DNA from: Anaerolineae bacterium
GTDB taxonomy: Bacteria; Chloroflexota; Anaerolineae; B4-G1
Reading direction: 5' to 3'
NCBI GenBank assembly: GCA_030612585.1
Contig: JAUWNP010000129.1
Location: forward strand, 1 to 12,145
Length of the DNA: 12,145 nt
The notes beneath the pieces were generated by a model that was given only the letters and a program-made list of their open reading frames with translations, made no database searches and had not been told where the DNA came from. The position numbers and the translations under genes were made by a program. Shown here piece by piece: positions 1-5,856 of this stretch (within the stretch, counting starts at the first letter, position 1; each line of letters begins with the position of its first letter).

Positions 1-59
1 GGAATACCCAAAGGAATTGAAATCATGTCGCGTGACTTGAGACCCACAATGTTCAACAT
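1..59 (-). CDS. 5' end of an unidentified leftward gene (partial)
   Basis: An ATG at 59-57 is preceded at a 6-nt spacing by a strong Shine-Dalgarno sequence (AGGAGGG, complement of 66-72). The frame stays open for 19 full codons to the window edge (begins MLNIVGLKSRDM). An extended -10 promoter lies just upstream. The combination of promoter, ribosome binding site and open frame supports a real gene start. Nineteen residues are too few to assign a family, and I do not recognise it. It runs in the same direction as the MFS gene to its right but has its own promoter. Confidence 0.6.
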   Translation of the reverse strand, partial: MLNIVGLKSRDMISIPLGI

Positions 60-85
60 TGTATACCCTCCTGGTCTTTTCGCCA

Positions 86-94
86 ATTATACCA
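86..94 (-). promoter_or_regulatory. Extended -10 promoter for the leftward edge gene
   Basis: The complement of 86-94 reads TGGTATAAT, a perfect extended -10 element (TGn plus TATAAT). No good -35 is seen 17 nt upstream, as is common for extended -10 promoters. The predicted start is near position 79, giving a leader of about 20 nt with the Shine-Dalgarno in it. The TACCATGC octamer that contains the TG motif (90-97) recurs at 114-121 in the same orientation. Confidence 0.55.
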
Positions 95-121
95 TGCCCC
101 CAGATGTGGGGGGTACCATGC
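90..121. repeat. Paired TACCATGC octamers flanking a C5/G5 hairpin
   Basis: TACCATGC occurs at 90-97 and again at 114-121. Between them lies a small inverted repeat, CCCCC then AGATGT then GGGGGG. The left octamer overlaps the extended -10 element of the edge gene, so this could be an operator. That function is inference; only the repeat arrangement is visible. Confidence 0.4.
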
Positions 122-195
122 GAACTACCAGAGAGCCGAAACTGTAAGGCCCATCCCCGTCAAGCGTGTCGCCTCACGGACACCTGGACCGGCGT

Positions 196-1473
196 CTAGC
201 CCTCCATCTCCCGTGGTTCTGGTAGCCCCGACGCAAACACGTACCCGGCCAAGCAGAGCCCCAGCGACACGGCGAACAGGCCGGCAAAGCCGAAGAAATC
301 CACGACCAACCCACCCAGCCCGGAGATCAGGACGACGACCCCCATCAGAGTGTTGGAAAGCCCCAGGTAGAGCGGCCGCTCGGCACCGGGGACCAATTCC
401 AGCAGGAAATTGCTGCCCGACAATATCTGGGCGGGCAACATCGCCCCGTCCAAGAAAAACAGAGGGAGAGCCAGGTAGGGAAGCCAGGCCCCCTGGGGCC
501 GCAGGAGGCCCATCATCCCCACCAGCGCCAACGCTGACAGCGCCGTCAGCCCGCTGCCCAGGCTCACCAGTCGCATCACCAGCCGGTTCCCGCGCTCGTC
601 GCTCAGGCGGCCCCACAGCAGGTTAGAGAGCAACAGGGCCCCGACGCGAGCCACCACGTAGATCCCCACCATCCCCTCCGGGGCTCCCAGCACATTCTTG
701 GCGTAGATGCCGTAGAAGGGAAGTGCAACGTTCGCCATCGCCAGGCTCAGCCGGGCGGCTATGTAGCGCCGGTAGACCCGGTCGGTTCGCCAGAGCCGCC
801 CCGCCCGCCGCAACTGCTCCCTCAGCGTCACGGGTTCGGCCACGACCGGGCCTGGGGGCTCCCTGATGAGGGCGAAGGCCGCCAGTGCCAGGACCATCAC
901 CGCACAATAGAGGAGGAAAAGGACAGCGTGACCGCGCGGGAAGGAAAGAGCCGGGTGATAAAGAATCGTCTTCACGATCCAGCCACCTCCCAGCCCCAAC
1001 AGGCCACCCAGCAACTGCCGCCAGGCAAAAAAACTTCCCCGCCGCCGGGCCGGGATCGTCTTCGCCACCACATCGAAGAAGGTCAGCCCCGCCAGCCCAG
1101 CAGACAGGCGGGCGATGGCGTACAGAGCAAAGAAACCGGCTAGCAAGAAGCGAGGATCATCCACCAGCCAGACCGCTGCCGCCAGAAGAAGCCAGGCAAT
1201 GGTGCGGATCACCGCCGCTATGGCATAACTGGGCATCTTGCGCTCCATCCGCTGAATACGGGTGGAGACGAAGATCTGGGGCAGGAACCAGCCCGCGTTC
1301 CCCATTGGTGCTACCAGCCCAATGAGCAGATTGGACGAGGTCAACTGACTCACGAACCAGGTGAGGATCAGCGGCGGGTCAATCAGCGTCTCGGCGAACC
1401 GGAAGGCTGTGCCGTTGAAGACCCCCAGCGCGAAACTGCGCCGGACCTCGTGTTCTGGAATGACGTCATCCAT
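196..1473 (-). CDS. MFS-family permease
   Basis: This is a 425-residue polytopic membrane protein with the length and hydrophobic pattern of a 12-helix major facilitator superfamily transporter. Early hydrophobic segments lie near residues 30-70 and 82-104, and later ones fall at roughly 265-290, 300-325, 330-352 and 375-415. A motif-A-like loop, GRLSDERGNRLVM (288-300), sits in the second half, and an intracellular charged linker lies near 205-240. Substrate cannot be read from sequence; no resistance or sugar signature is apparent. I chose the ATG at 1473 because a promoter (1516-1544) lies inside the longer frame that would begin at 1551, so that upstream start would not be transcribed. 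No clear Shine-Dalgarno precedes 1473. It is transcribed divergently from gyrA. No intrinsic terminator is evident between its stop and the edge gene. Confidence 0.85.
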   Translation of the reverse strand: MDDVIPEHEVRRSFALGVFNGTAFRFAETLIDPPLILTWFVSQLTSSNLLIGLVAPMGNAGWFLPQIFVSTRIQRMERKMPSYAIAAVIRTIAWLLLAAAVWLVDDPRFLLAGFFALYAIARLSAGLAGLTFFDVVAKTIPARRRGSFFAWRQLLGGLLGLGGGWIVKTILYHPALSFPRGHAVLFLLYCAVMVLALAAFALIREPPGPVVAEPVTLREQLRRAGRLWRTDRVYRRYIAARLSLAMANVALPFYGIYAKNVLGAPEGMVGIYVVARVGALLLSNLLWGRLSDERGNRLVMRLVSLGSGLTALSALALVGMMGLLRPQGAWLPYLALPLFFLDGAMLPAQILSGSNFLLELVPGAERPLYLGLSNTLMGVVVLISGLGGLVVDFFGFAGLFAVSLGLCLAGYVFASGLPEPREMEG

Positions 1474-1515
1474 AGTCGGTAGTAGACGAGCAATGAGTAG
1501 ATGAGTAAGAAAGCA

Positions 1516-1544
1516 ATTGTACCGCGTAGGCCGACAATTGGCAA
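1516..1544 (-). promoter_or_regulatory. Promoter of the MFS permease gene
   Basis: On the minus strand, TTGCCA (complement of 1539-1544) and TACAAT (complement of 1516-1521) are separated by exactly 17 nt, a good sigma-70-type match. The predicted start is near 1509, giving a 36-nt leader to the ATG at 1473. Its -35 lies 21 bp from the -35 of the divergent gyrA promoter. Confidence 0.6.
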
Positions 1545-1567
1545 TCTGCAACCTGCAATCCGCAATT
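1540..1567. repeat. Short GCAAT/CTGCAA repeats between divergent promoters
   Basis: The segment between the two -35 boxes contains near-repeats: GCAATC, TGCAACC, TGCAATCC and GCAATT. They occupy the space between the MFS and gyrA promoters and touch both -35 elements. This could be an operator, or simply the low-complexity repeat found in some intergenic DNA. The sequence alone does not decide. Confidence 0.35.
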
Positions 1568-1594
1568 GACAGAAATCAAGGCTTGGCGTATAGT
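1566..1594 (+). promoter_or_regulatory. Strong gyrA promoter
   Basis: A perfect -35 (TTGACA, 1566-1571) is followed after exactly 17 nt by TATAGT (1589-1594), one base from consensus. The predicted start near 1600-1601 leaves a leader of only about 11 nt. The Shine-Dalgarno AGGAGG (1601-1606) would then lie at the extreme 5' end of the message. Confidence 0.75.
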
Positions 1595-1611
1595 ATTACC
1601 AGGAGGTTTTT

Positions 1612-4107
1612 ATGGAAATCGGAACCGTTCGACAAGTGAATATTGACACCGAGATGCAGGTGGCGTACCTGGACTACGCGATGAGCGTCATCGTTGCCCG
1701 TGCGCTGCCCGACGCCCGCGATGGCCTCAAGCCAGTCCAACGCCGCATCCTCTACGCCATGCACGACGTGGGCCTGCGACCCAACACGCCCTACAAAAAG
1801 TCGGCCCGCATCGTCGGCGAGGTGCTGGGCAAATATCACCCTCACGGCGACGCGGCGGTGTACGACACAATGACACGTATGGCCCAGGACTTCAGCCTGC
1901 GCCACCCGCTGGTGGATGGGCAGGGGAACTTCGGGTCGGTGGATGGCGACAGTCCCGCCGCGATGCGCTACACCGAGGCTCGTCTCGCCTCCATCGCGAC
2001 CGAACTCCTGGCCGACCTGGACAAGGATACGGTGGACTTCGCCCCCAACTTCGACGACACCCTCCAAGAGCCCACCGTCCTCCCCGCCGCCCTCCCCAAC
2101 CTGCTAGTCAACGGCTCCTCCGGCATCGCCGTGGGGATGTCCACCTCCGTCCCGCCCCACAACCTGGGCGAGGTGTGCGACGCGCTGATCTACATGCTCG
2201 ACCGCTGGCGCAAACTGGACGACGTCACTGTCGAAGACCTGATGCGCTTCATACAGGGGCCGGATTTCCCCACCGGCGGTGTGATTTACCGGCGCAAGGA
2301 GAAAGGTGGCGAGGACGTCATCGCCCACGCCTACGGGCGGGGCCGGGGCAAAATCACCATGCGCGCCCGCGCCCACGTCGAGGAGATGAGCCGTTCCCGC
2401 CACCGCATCGTCGTCACCGAACTGCCCTACCAGGTCAACAAGAGCAGCCTCATCGAGCGCATCGCCCAGTTGGTGCGCGACGGTCGCATCGAGGGCCTCA
2501 CCGACCTGCGCGATGAATCGGACCGGCGGGGCATGCGGCTGGTGATCGAACTGACCCGCACCGTCGAGCCTCAGCAGATTCTCGCCGACATCTTCCGGCT
2601 CACCCCAATGGAGAGCACCTTCAGCCTCATCATGCTGGCGCTGGTGGACGGCGAGCCGCGCCTGTTGACGCTCAAGAAGGCGTTGTTGACCTACCTGGAA
2701 CACCGGCAGGTCATCGTCAGGCGGCGCAGCCAGTACGAACTGTCCCGCGCCAGGGAGCGCGCTCACATCCTGGAAGGACTGCTCACCGCGCTCGACAACC
2801 TGGACGAAGTGATCGCCACTATCCGTCGCTCCCGCACCACCCAAAGCGCACACGCCAACCTGCGCCGCCGGTTCAAACTCAGCCAGGCCCAGGCCCAGGC
2901 GATCCTCGACATGCCACTCAAACGGTTGGCCGCCCTGGAGCGACGCAAGATCCAGGACGAATACAAGGAGAAAATGCGGCTGATCAAGCACCTTGACAGG
3001 TTGTTGCGCAGCCCGAAAAAAATCCGCGGCGTCGTGCACGATGAACTTGTGACCATCAAGGAACGCTACGCCGACGCCCGCCGCACGCAGGTGCTGGACG
3101 CGGGCAAGGTACAACTGACCGCTGCCGACCTGATCCCCGACGAGCCGGTGTGGGTGACAGTCAGCCGGGGCGGGCTGGTGGCTCGAATGCCGGATGAAGG
3201 CACATCCCCCCGGGTGCCCTCCCGGCCCCAGGACGCGCCAGTCGCGCTGCTGGCTGCCTCCACCCGCGATACACTCTACCTCTTCGCCGCCGACGGTGGA
3301 GCCGCCGCCTTCCCCATCCACCAACTGCCGGATGGACTGGCCTGGAAAGGCACGGGCACGCACTACGCCGACCTGACACCCTTGACGCGCCGCGACACCG
3401 TCGTAGCTGCGCTGGCGCTCCCACCCTCACCCCCCCTCACCCCCCCTATAGGGGGGGAAGGGAGGGAAAGAAGGGGGTACCTGTTCCTCGCCACGCGGCA
3501 GGGTATCGTCAAACGGGCGGCGCTGGCCGACCTGCCCGGCGTGAGCAGCGAGCGGTTCGTCGTCATCGGGGTAGAGGAGGAAGACACACTCGGGTGGGCA
3601 GTGGTGACGACGGGGGAAGATCAGGTGCTGCTGGTCACCGCCGCCGGCCGAGCCATCCGCTTCAGGGAAGAGGAAGTGCGGCCCATGGGACTGGCTGCCG
3701 GAGGCGTGATGGGTGTCAAACTAGGCGGCAAGGGGGATCACGCGGTGGCACTGGCAGTGGTTCGCCCTCGCTCCGACCTCCTGGTGATGACGGAAGACGG
3801 GCGGGGCAAACGGACCCCGCTGAGCGAATACCCCACCCAGGGCCGCTACGGGCAGGGGGTACTCGCTGCTCGCCGCGCCGCGCCCAGGGTGGGCCTGGCA
3901 GGGGCCAACGTGGTAAAGTCTGACGATCCGGTGATACTGGTCACCAAGAAAGGGGCGGCCAAGACCATGCGCGCCCGCTCCGCGCCGCGAATGGGCCGGC
4001 AGGCTCAGGGGAAGCCGGTCATAGCGCTGCGGGGACAGGACACCGTGGTAAACGCTTTTGTGCCACTTTCCCGGCTGGAGTGGGCAACGACAAACGAGGA
4101 GGATTAA
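1612..4107 (+). CDS. gyrA: DNA gyrase subunit A (type IIA topoisomerase, GyrA/ParC family)
   Basis: This 831-residue protein is the DNA-cleaving A subunit. With GyrB it would pass one duplex through another using ATP to introduce or remove supercoils. The N-terminal cleavage domain contains the active-site tyrosine in [10 protein letters not shown] (Tyr120), preceded by the [10 protein letters not shown] region (76-85). The position matching Ser83 of E. coli GyrA is Ala81; the Asp87 equivalent is kept (Asp85). A coiled-coil arm follows to about residue 500. The C-terminal domain shows about six beta-pinwheel blades, starting near 514, 555, 623, 672, 723 and 774. The classic QRRGGKG GyrA box is missing from blade 1, and a degenerate version (QGRYGQG, 743-749) lies in blade 5. 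Residues 604-621 are encoded by palindromic repeat DNA. The start is fixed by AGGAGG five bases upstream. I prefer gyrase A over ParC because of the full six-blade C-terminal domain and the absence of an adjacent parE; the box loss leaves some doubt. Confidence 0.9.
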   Translation: MEIGTVRQVNIDTEMQVAYLDYAMSVIVARALPDARDGLKPVQRRILYAMHDVGLRPNTPYKKSARIVGEVLGKYHPHGDAAVYDTMTRMAQDFSLRHPLVDGQGNFGSVDGDSPAAMRYTEARLASIATELLADLDKDTVDFAPNFDDTLQEPTVLPAALPNLLVNGSSGIAVGMSTSVPPHNLGEVCDALIYMLDRWRKLDDVTVEDLMRFIQGPDFPTGGVIYRRKEKGGEDVIAHAYGRGRGKITMRARAHVEEMSRSRHRIVVTELPYQVNKSSLIERIAQLVRDGRIEGLTDLRDESDRRGMRLVIELTRTVEPQQILADIFRLTPMESTFSLIMLALVDGEPRLLTLKKALLTYLEHRQVIVRRRSQYELSRARERAHILEGLLTALDNLDEVIATIRRSRTTQSAHANLRRRFKLSQAQAQAILDMPLKRLAALERRKIQDEYKEKMRLIKHLDRLLRSPKKIRGVVHDELVTIKERYADARRTQVLDAGKVQLTAADLIPDEPVWVTVSRGGLVARMPDEGTSPRVPSRPQDAPVALLAASTRDTLYLFAADGGAAAFPIHQLPDGLAWKGTGTHYADLTPLTRRDTVVAALALPPSPPLTPPIGGEGRERRGYLFLATRQGIVKRAALADLPGVSSERFVVIGVEEEDTLGWAVVTTGEDQVLLVTAAGRAIRFREEEVRPMGLAAGGVMGVKLGGKGDHAVALAVVRPRSDLLVMTEDGRGKRTPLSEYPTQGRYGQGVLAARRAAPRVGLAGANVVKSDDPVILVTKKGAAKTMRARSAPRMGRQAQGKPVIALRGQDTVVNAFVPLSRLEWATTNEED
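3424..3466. repeat. GC-rich palindromic repeat inside gyrA
   Basis: Two C-tract/CTCAC units (around 3425-3440) lead into a perfect palindrome, C7-TATA-G7 centred between 3448 and 3449 (3440-3457). Weaker outer pairing extends to about 3431 and 3466. The element is read through in frame as residues 604-621 of GyrA, a Pro/Gly/Arg-rich loop just before the blade strand YLFLATRQG. Similar C-tract/G-tract palindromes are known as dispersed repeats in several bacterial genomes. That this one belongs to such a family is inference. Confidence 0.6.
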
Positions 4108-4109
4108 GG

Positions 4110-4562
4110 ATGGCCTATCAGGACACCTGGACAGTCTGTCAGCAATGTGGGCAGAGATTCATCTTTAGAGTTGAGGAGCAGCGCCGGCAGGCAGAACGAG
4201 GCGAGGAGATTACACCACCGGAGTCGTGCCCCACCTGCCTGGGCACGGCGCGCCCCAGCGTAGAGCACAGCCCTCGACCGAGAAGCAAACCCGAACCGAG
4301 ACCTCAGGCCAGACGGGAACCCAAGCCGTCGGTGGTACTCGAGCCTGGGCCACACGAGGGCACCGTCAAGTGGTACGACACCGAGAAAAGATACGGCTTC
4401 ATCATCCACCCCAACGGCGAGGAGATTTTCTTCCACTATAGCGGCATCATGCCCGGGGAAAAACCATACTTTCCCGACGGCACACAGGTGACCTACCTCG
4501 TTGAGCAAACTGAAAAGGGGCCCCAGGCAGTGGACGTGGCACAGATGAACGCGCTGGAGTGA
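4110..4562 (+). CDS. Zinc-ribbon plus cold-shock-domain protein
   Basis: This 150-residue protein has two parts. The N-terminus carries a probable zinc ribbon with two CxxC knuckles (Cys10/Cys13 and Cys40/Cys43). A Pro/Arg-rich linker (about 50-80) follows, then a cold-shock OB-fold from Gly84 (GTVKWYDTEKRYGFI) with RNP1-like KRYGFI (93-98) and RNP2-like EIFFHYS (105-111). Cold-shock domains bind single-stranded nucleic acid and act as RNA chaperones; the zinc ribbon may add nucleic-acid or ribosome contacts. It starts 2 nt after the gyrA stop, with its Shine-Dalgarno (AGGAGG, 4097-4102) inside the last gyrA codons, so it is very likely co-transcribed and translationally coupled. I rejected an in-frame start at 4080 because it has no ribosome binding site and overlaps gyrA. 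Confidence 0.88.
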   Translation: MAYQDTWTVCQQCGQRFIFRVEEQRRQAERGEEITPPESCPTCLGTARPSVEHSPRPRSKPEPRPQARREPKPSVVLEPGPHEGTVKWYDTEKRYGFIIHPNGEEIFFHYSGIMPGEKPYFPDGTQVTYLVEQTEKGPQAVDVAQMNALE

Positions 4563-4581
4563 CCTGTCAAGCGCCGGTAAC

Positions 4582-4610
4582 TTGCCGCAACTGTACACTT
4601 ATGCTACAAT
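4582..4610 (+). promoter_or_regulatory. Promoter of tRNA-Lys
   Basis: TTGCCG (4582-4587) and TACAAT (4605-4610) are separated by 17 nt, and the -10 is extended by TGC directly upstream. The predicted start is near 4617. This leaves a leader of about 47 nt before the mature tRNA, and that leader contains a perfect 11-bp hairpin. Confidence 0.6.
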
Positions 4611-4629
4611 AGCGCCTCGTGGCTCAGTC

Positions 4630-4658
4630 CAAACTGAGTGATAAAAACACTCAGTTTG
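4630..4658 (+). other. Perfect 11-bp hairpin in the tRNA-Lys leader
   Basis: CAAACTGAGTG (4630-4640) pairs without mismatch with CACTCAGTTTG (4648-4658) across a 7-nt A-rich loop. No T-run follows, so it is not a standard intrinsic terminator for the cold-shock gene. Because it lies between the tRNA promoter and the mature 5' end, it should be part of the precursor. A role in RNase processing or insulation is inference. Confidence 0.55.
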
Positions 4659-4663
4659 AGCGT

Positions 4664-4737
4664 GGCCCGCTAGCTCAATTTGGCAGAGCAGGGGACTCTT
4701 AATCCCTTGGTTGCAGGTTCGAGTCCTGCGCGGGTCA
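4664..4737 (+). tRNA. tRNA-Lys (anticodon CTT)
   Basis: A complete cloverleaf can be folded by eye. The acceptor stem is GGCCCGC (4664-4670) with GCGGGTC (4730-4736), one G-U pair, and the discriminator is A4737. The D arm is GCTC/GAGC, and the anticodon stem is GGGGA/TCCCT around loop CTCTTAA. The variable loop has 5 nt, and the T arm is GCAGG/CCTGC with loop TTCGAGT. The anticodon CTT (4698-4700) reads AAG lysine codons. The 3' CCA is not encoded (CTT follows), so it must be added after transcription. Confidence 0.95.
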
Positions 4738-4777
4738 CTTACCCGCCCCGTGCTTGTTAAGGTGCTGTGGGGTGGGA

Positions 4778-4820
4778 AGGCCGCTGGCCCTGGCAGGGGT
4801 CGGCGGCCTACGTTTTATTT
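4778..4820 (+). terminator. Intrinsic terminator downstream of tRNA-Lys
   Basis: AGGCCGC (4778-4784) pairs with GCGGCCT (4803-4809). Further G-C and G-U pairs inside the stem leave a small loop around 4791-4796. The stem is followed by TTTTATTT (4813-4820). A weaker C-rich/G-rich pairing (4742-4749 with 4769-4776) precedes it. It would end the rightward tRNA transcript. Confidence 0.65.
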
Positions 4821-4961
4821 CTTGTCAGGTTGTTCGTCGGGTAGGAGAATGATGGGGTGATCCTTGTCAACCCACTTAGTTAGCGCCTCCCGGCAAACAT
4901 CGGTGATGGTCTTACCTCTGAATGGCTGACGGTTAGGGAAGCGTGCGAACTGTCTGGCCAC
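4815..4961 (-). CDS. Possible small ORF, 48 codons (unverified)
   Basis: Reading leftward from a GTG at 4961 to the TAA at 4817-4815 gives a 48-residue peptide of protein-like composition. It has an amphipathic segment (KTITDVCREALTKWVDK, residues 17-33) and an acidic/lysine-rich tail. The segment loosely resembles the second helix of ribbon-helix-helix antitoxin-like proteins, but no first strand is present. The frame is closed by a TGA a few codons upstream of the GTG, and no good Shine-Dalgarno is seen. It could therefore be the 3' remnant of a decayed gene, a small protein, or chance. Its stop lies within the T-run of the convergent tRNA terminator. Confidence 0.3.
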   Translation of the reverse strand: MARQFARFPNRQPFRGKTITDVCREALTKWVDKDHPIILLPDEQPDKK

Positions 4962-5054
4962 AACGCGGGTACCTGGCGACTGAGGCCCTCATCTTGACCT
5001 AAGCGCCCCACCCCACCGGTATAGAAACACCCTACGGCTTCTCCACACACACAA

Positions 5055-5084
5055 CGAGGCTCGCATTGTCAGATGCGAGCCTCG
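5055..5084 (-). terminator. Terminator-like hairpin downstream of tmRNA
   Basis: A perfect 12-bp stem (5055-5066 with 5073-5084) encloses a 6-nt loop, starting 9 nt beyond the encoded CCA of the tmRNA. On the minus strand it is followed by TTGTGTGTGTGG, a poor U-tract. The position and strength of the stem suggest termination or 3'-end protection of ssrA; the weak U-tract lowers certainty. Confidence 0.55.
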
Positions 5085-5093
5085 CGTGGTCTG

Positions 5094-5514
5094 TGGTGGA
5101 GATGGCGGGAATCGAACCCGCGTCCGAGGAACTCGATCAGGGACTTCTACAAGCGTAGTCGGCCTTTTATCTCTCGCCCAGGGAGTCGCCGCCGACCGCG
5201 CTACACCCGGGCCTAGCCGATGGGAGCCGAAACTCCCGCTTAAGCACTCCTATCGGCATTGGAGCGCCGCACGCCGACTGTTTTACGCCCGGCCCCCGAC
5301 CCACCGGCGAGAGGACGGGGCGGACGTGACCGTCTTGCGGTCATTTTGTCCCCAGGCCAGACTAGGCTACCATTGGAACGGCGGCCATTGCGGCCTGTGG
5401 GACAGGGATCCAAGTGTTATTGGCACTTTGGAATTTGTGCTCCGTTGTTAACGGGGCAGAGCGCCCCGGCTTGCCATCCGTGGCCAGCCTTCCCCGTCGA
5501 AGCCTGTCATCCCC
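5094..5514 (-). ncRNA. ssrA: tmRNA (transfer-messenger RNA)
   Basis: Both ends of a one-piece tmRNA are present. The 5' end reads GGGGATGACAGGCTTCGACG from 5514. The 3' end carries the T arm GCGGG-TTCGATT-CCCGC, the acceptor strand CATCTCC, discriminator A and an encoded CCA ending at 5094. The acceptor pairs over 7 bp with one G-U. tmRNA rescues ribosomes stalled on broken messages: it is charged with alanine, enters with SmpB, and adds a degradation tag. The tag frame starts at GCC 5424 and stops at TAG 5364-5362. It gives 20 residues including the resume alanine, ANNTWIPVPQAAMAAVPMVA. The ANN start is typical, but the MVA end departs from the usual LAA/VAA. At 421 nt it is slightly longer than many tmRNAs. 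It has its own promoter and terminator-like hairpin, and smpB is not in the window. Confidence 0.93.
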
Positions 5515-5536
5515 ATTTTCGGTCTTCGATGCCAGC

Positions 5537-5565
5537 ATTATAACATGCACTTGTGACATTGACAA
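5537..5565 (-). promoter_or_regulatory. ssrA promoter
   Basis: On the minus strand, TTGTCA (complement of 5560-5565) and a perfect TATAAT (complement of 5537-5542) are separated by 17 nt. The start is expected near 5530, about 16 nt before the mature tmRNA 5' end. Confidence 0.75.
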
Positions 5566-5606
5566 GGCCCACAATCTCCCCAGACCTCCGAGGTTTTAGG
5601 TGATTC

Positions 5607-5627
5607 TTAGGTATTAGGTATTAGGTA
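5607..5627. repeat. Three tandem TTAGGTA heptamers
   Basis: TTAGGTA occurs three times without gaps or mismatches (5607-5613, 5614-5620, 5621-5627). A fourth degenerate copy may be the TTTTAGGTGA just upstream. The array lies directly before the -35 of the promoter-like sequence at 5628-5657. It may be a simple slippage repeat or protein-binding iterons; too short to say. Confidence 0.8.
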
Positions 5628-5657
5628 TTGGCTTTTTGCCTCAATTTGTGGTATTAT
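5628..5657 (+). promoter_or_regulatory. Candidate rightward promoter
   Basis: TTGGCT (5628-5633) and TATTAT (5652-5657) are spaced 18 nt. This moderate match sits just after the TTAGGTA array. It would start a transcript near 5664 that enters the stem-rich segment 5682-5788. Confidence 0.4.
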
Positions 5658-5663
5658 AGTAGT

Positions 5664-5788
5664 ATAAGTCGAAGTGTAACTCCACCGCAGCCCTCATCGC
5701 AATCGTAGTTTACGTGAGGAGGGTGGCGCGAGTGATTGGCAGCCGACCCATATCAAGAAAGTAATCCCAGTGAGTGGTCGGCTGTTTT
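5664..5788 (+). ncRNA. Candidate small structured RNA ending in a hairpin and TTTT
   Basis: After the promoter-like sequence at 5628-5657, CCACC (5682-5686) can pair with GGTGG (5722-5726), and CCTCA (5692-5696) with TGAGG (5715-5719). CAGCCGACC (5740-5748) pairs perfectly with GGTCGGCTG (5776-5784), followed by TTTT (5785-5788). The 27-nt loop is long and the T-run short, so termination would be modest. It resembles no RNA family I recognise. Existence of a discrete RNA is inference from promoter, stems and terminator-like end. Confidence 0.3.
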
Positions 5789-5831
5789 GCCTGCATAGAA
5801 GCCCCAACGGGAGCTGTGATCCTGTCGCCAG

Positions 5832-5856
5832 CCCGCCGGATCGCCGATCCGACGGG
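5832..5856. other. Hairpin with flanking ACGGGAGC direct repeat
   Basis: CCCG (5832-5835) pairs with CGGG (5853-5856), and CGGAT (5837-5841) with ATCCG (5847-5851), with one C-A mismatch and a 5-nt loop. The octamer ACGGGAGC at the 3' side (5852-5859) also occurs at 5807-5814. No promoter or T-run is attached, so no function is assigned. Confidence 0.45.

Noticed and set aside
2104..3363. 419-codon leftward frame opposite gyrA
   Set aside because: It is a shadow of the GC-rich gyrA codons; the gyrA frame has all family motifs.
4767..5016. 10-bp inverted repeats (GTGGGGTGGG at 4767-4776, CCCACCCCAC at 5007-5016) flanking the mini-ORF, like a small MITE
   Set aside because: The repeats are low-complexity G/C tracts, no target-site duplication is visible, and the left copy also pairs with nearby C-rich DNA.
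5086..5451. 121-codon rightward frame over the tmRNA
   Set aside because: It reads the complement of ssrA; the apparent protein is an artefact of the RNA gene.
4664..5514. tRNA and tmRNA genes as integration sites for a mobile element
   Set aside because: I found no duplicated 3' end of either RNA gene and no integrase or transposase frame in the window.
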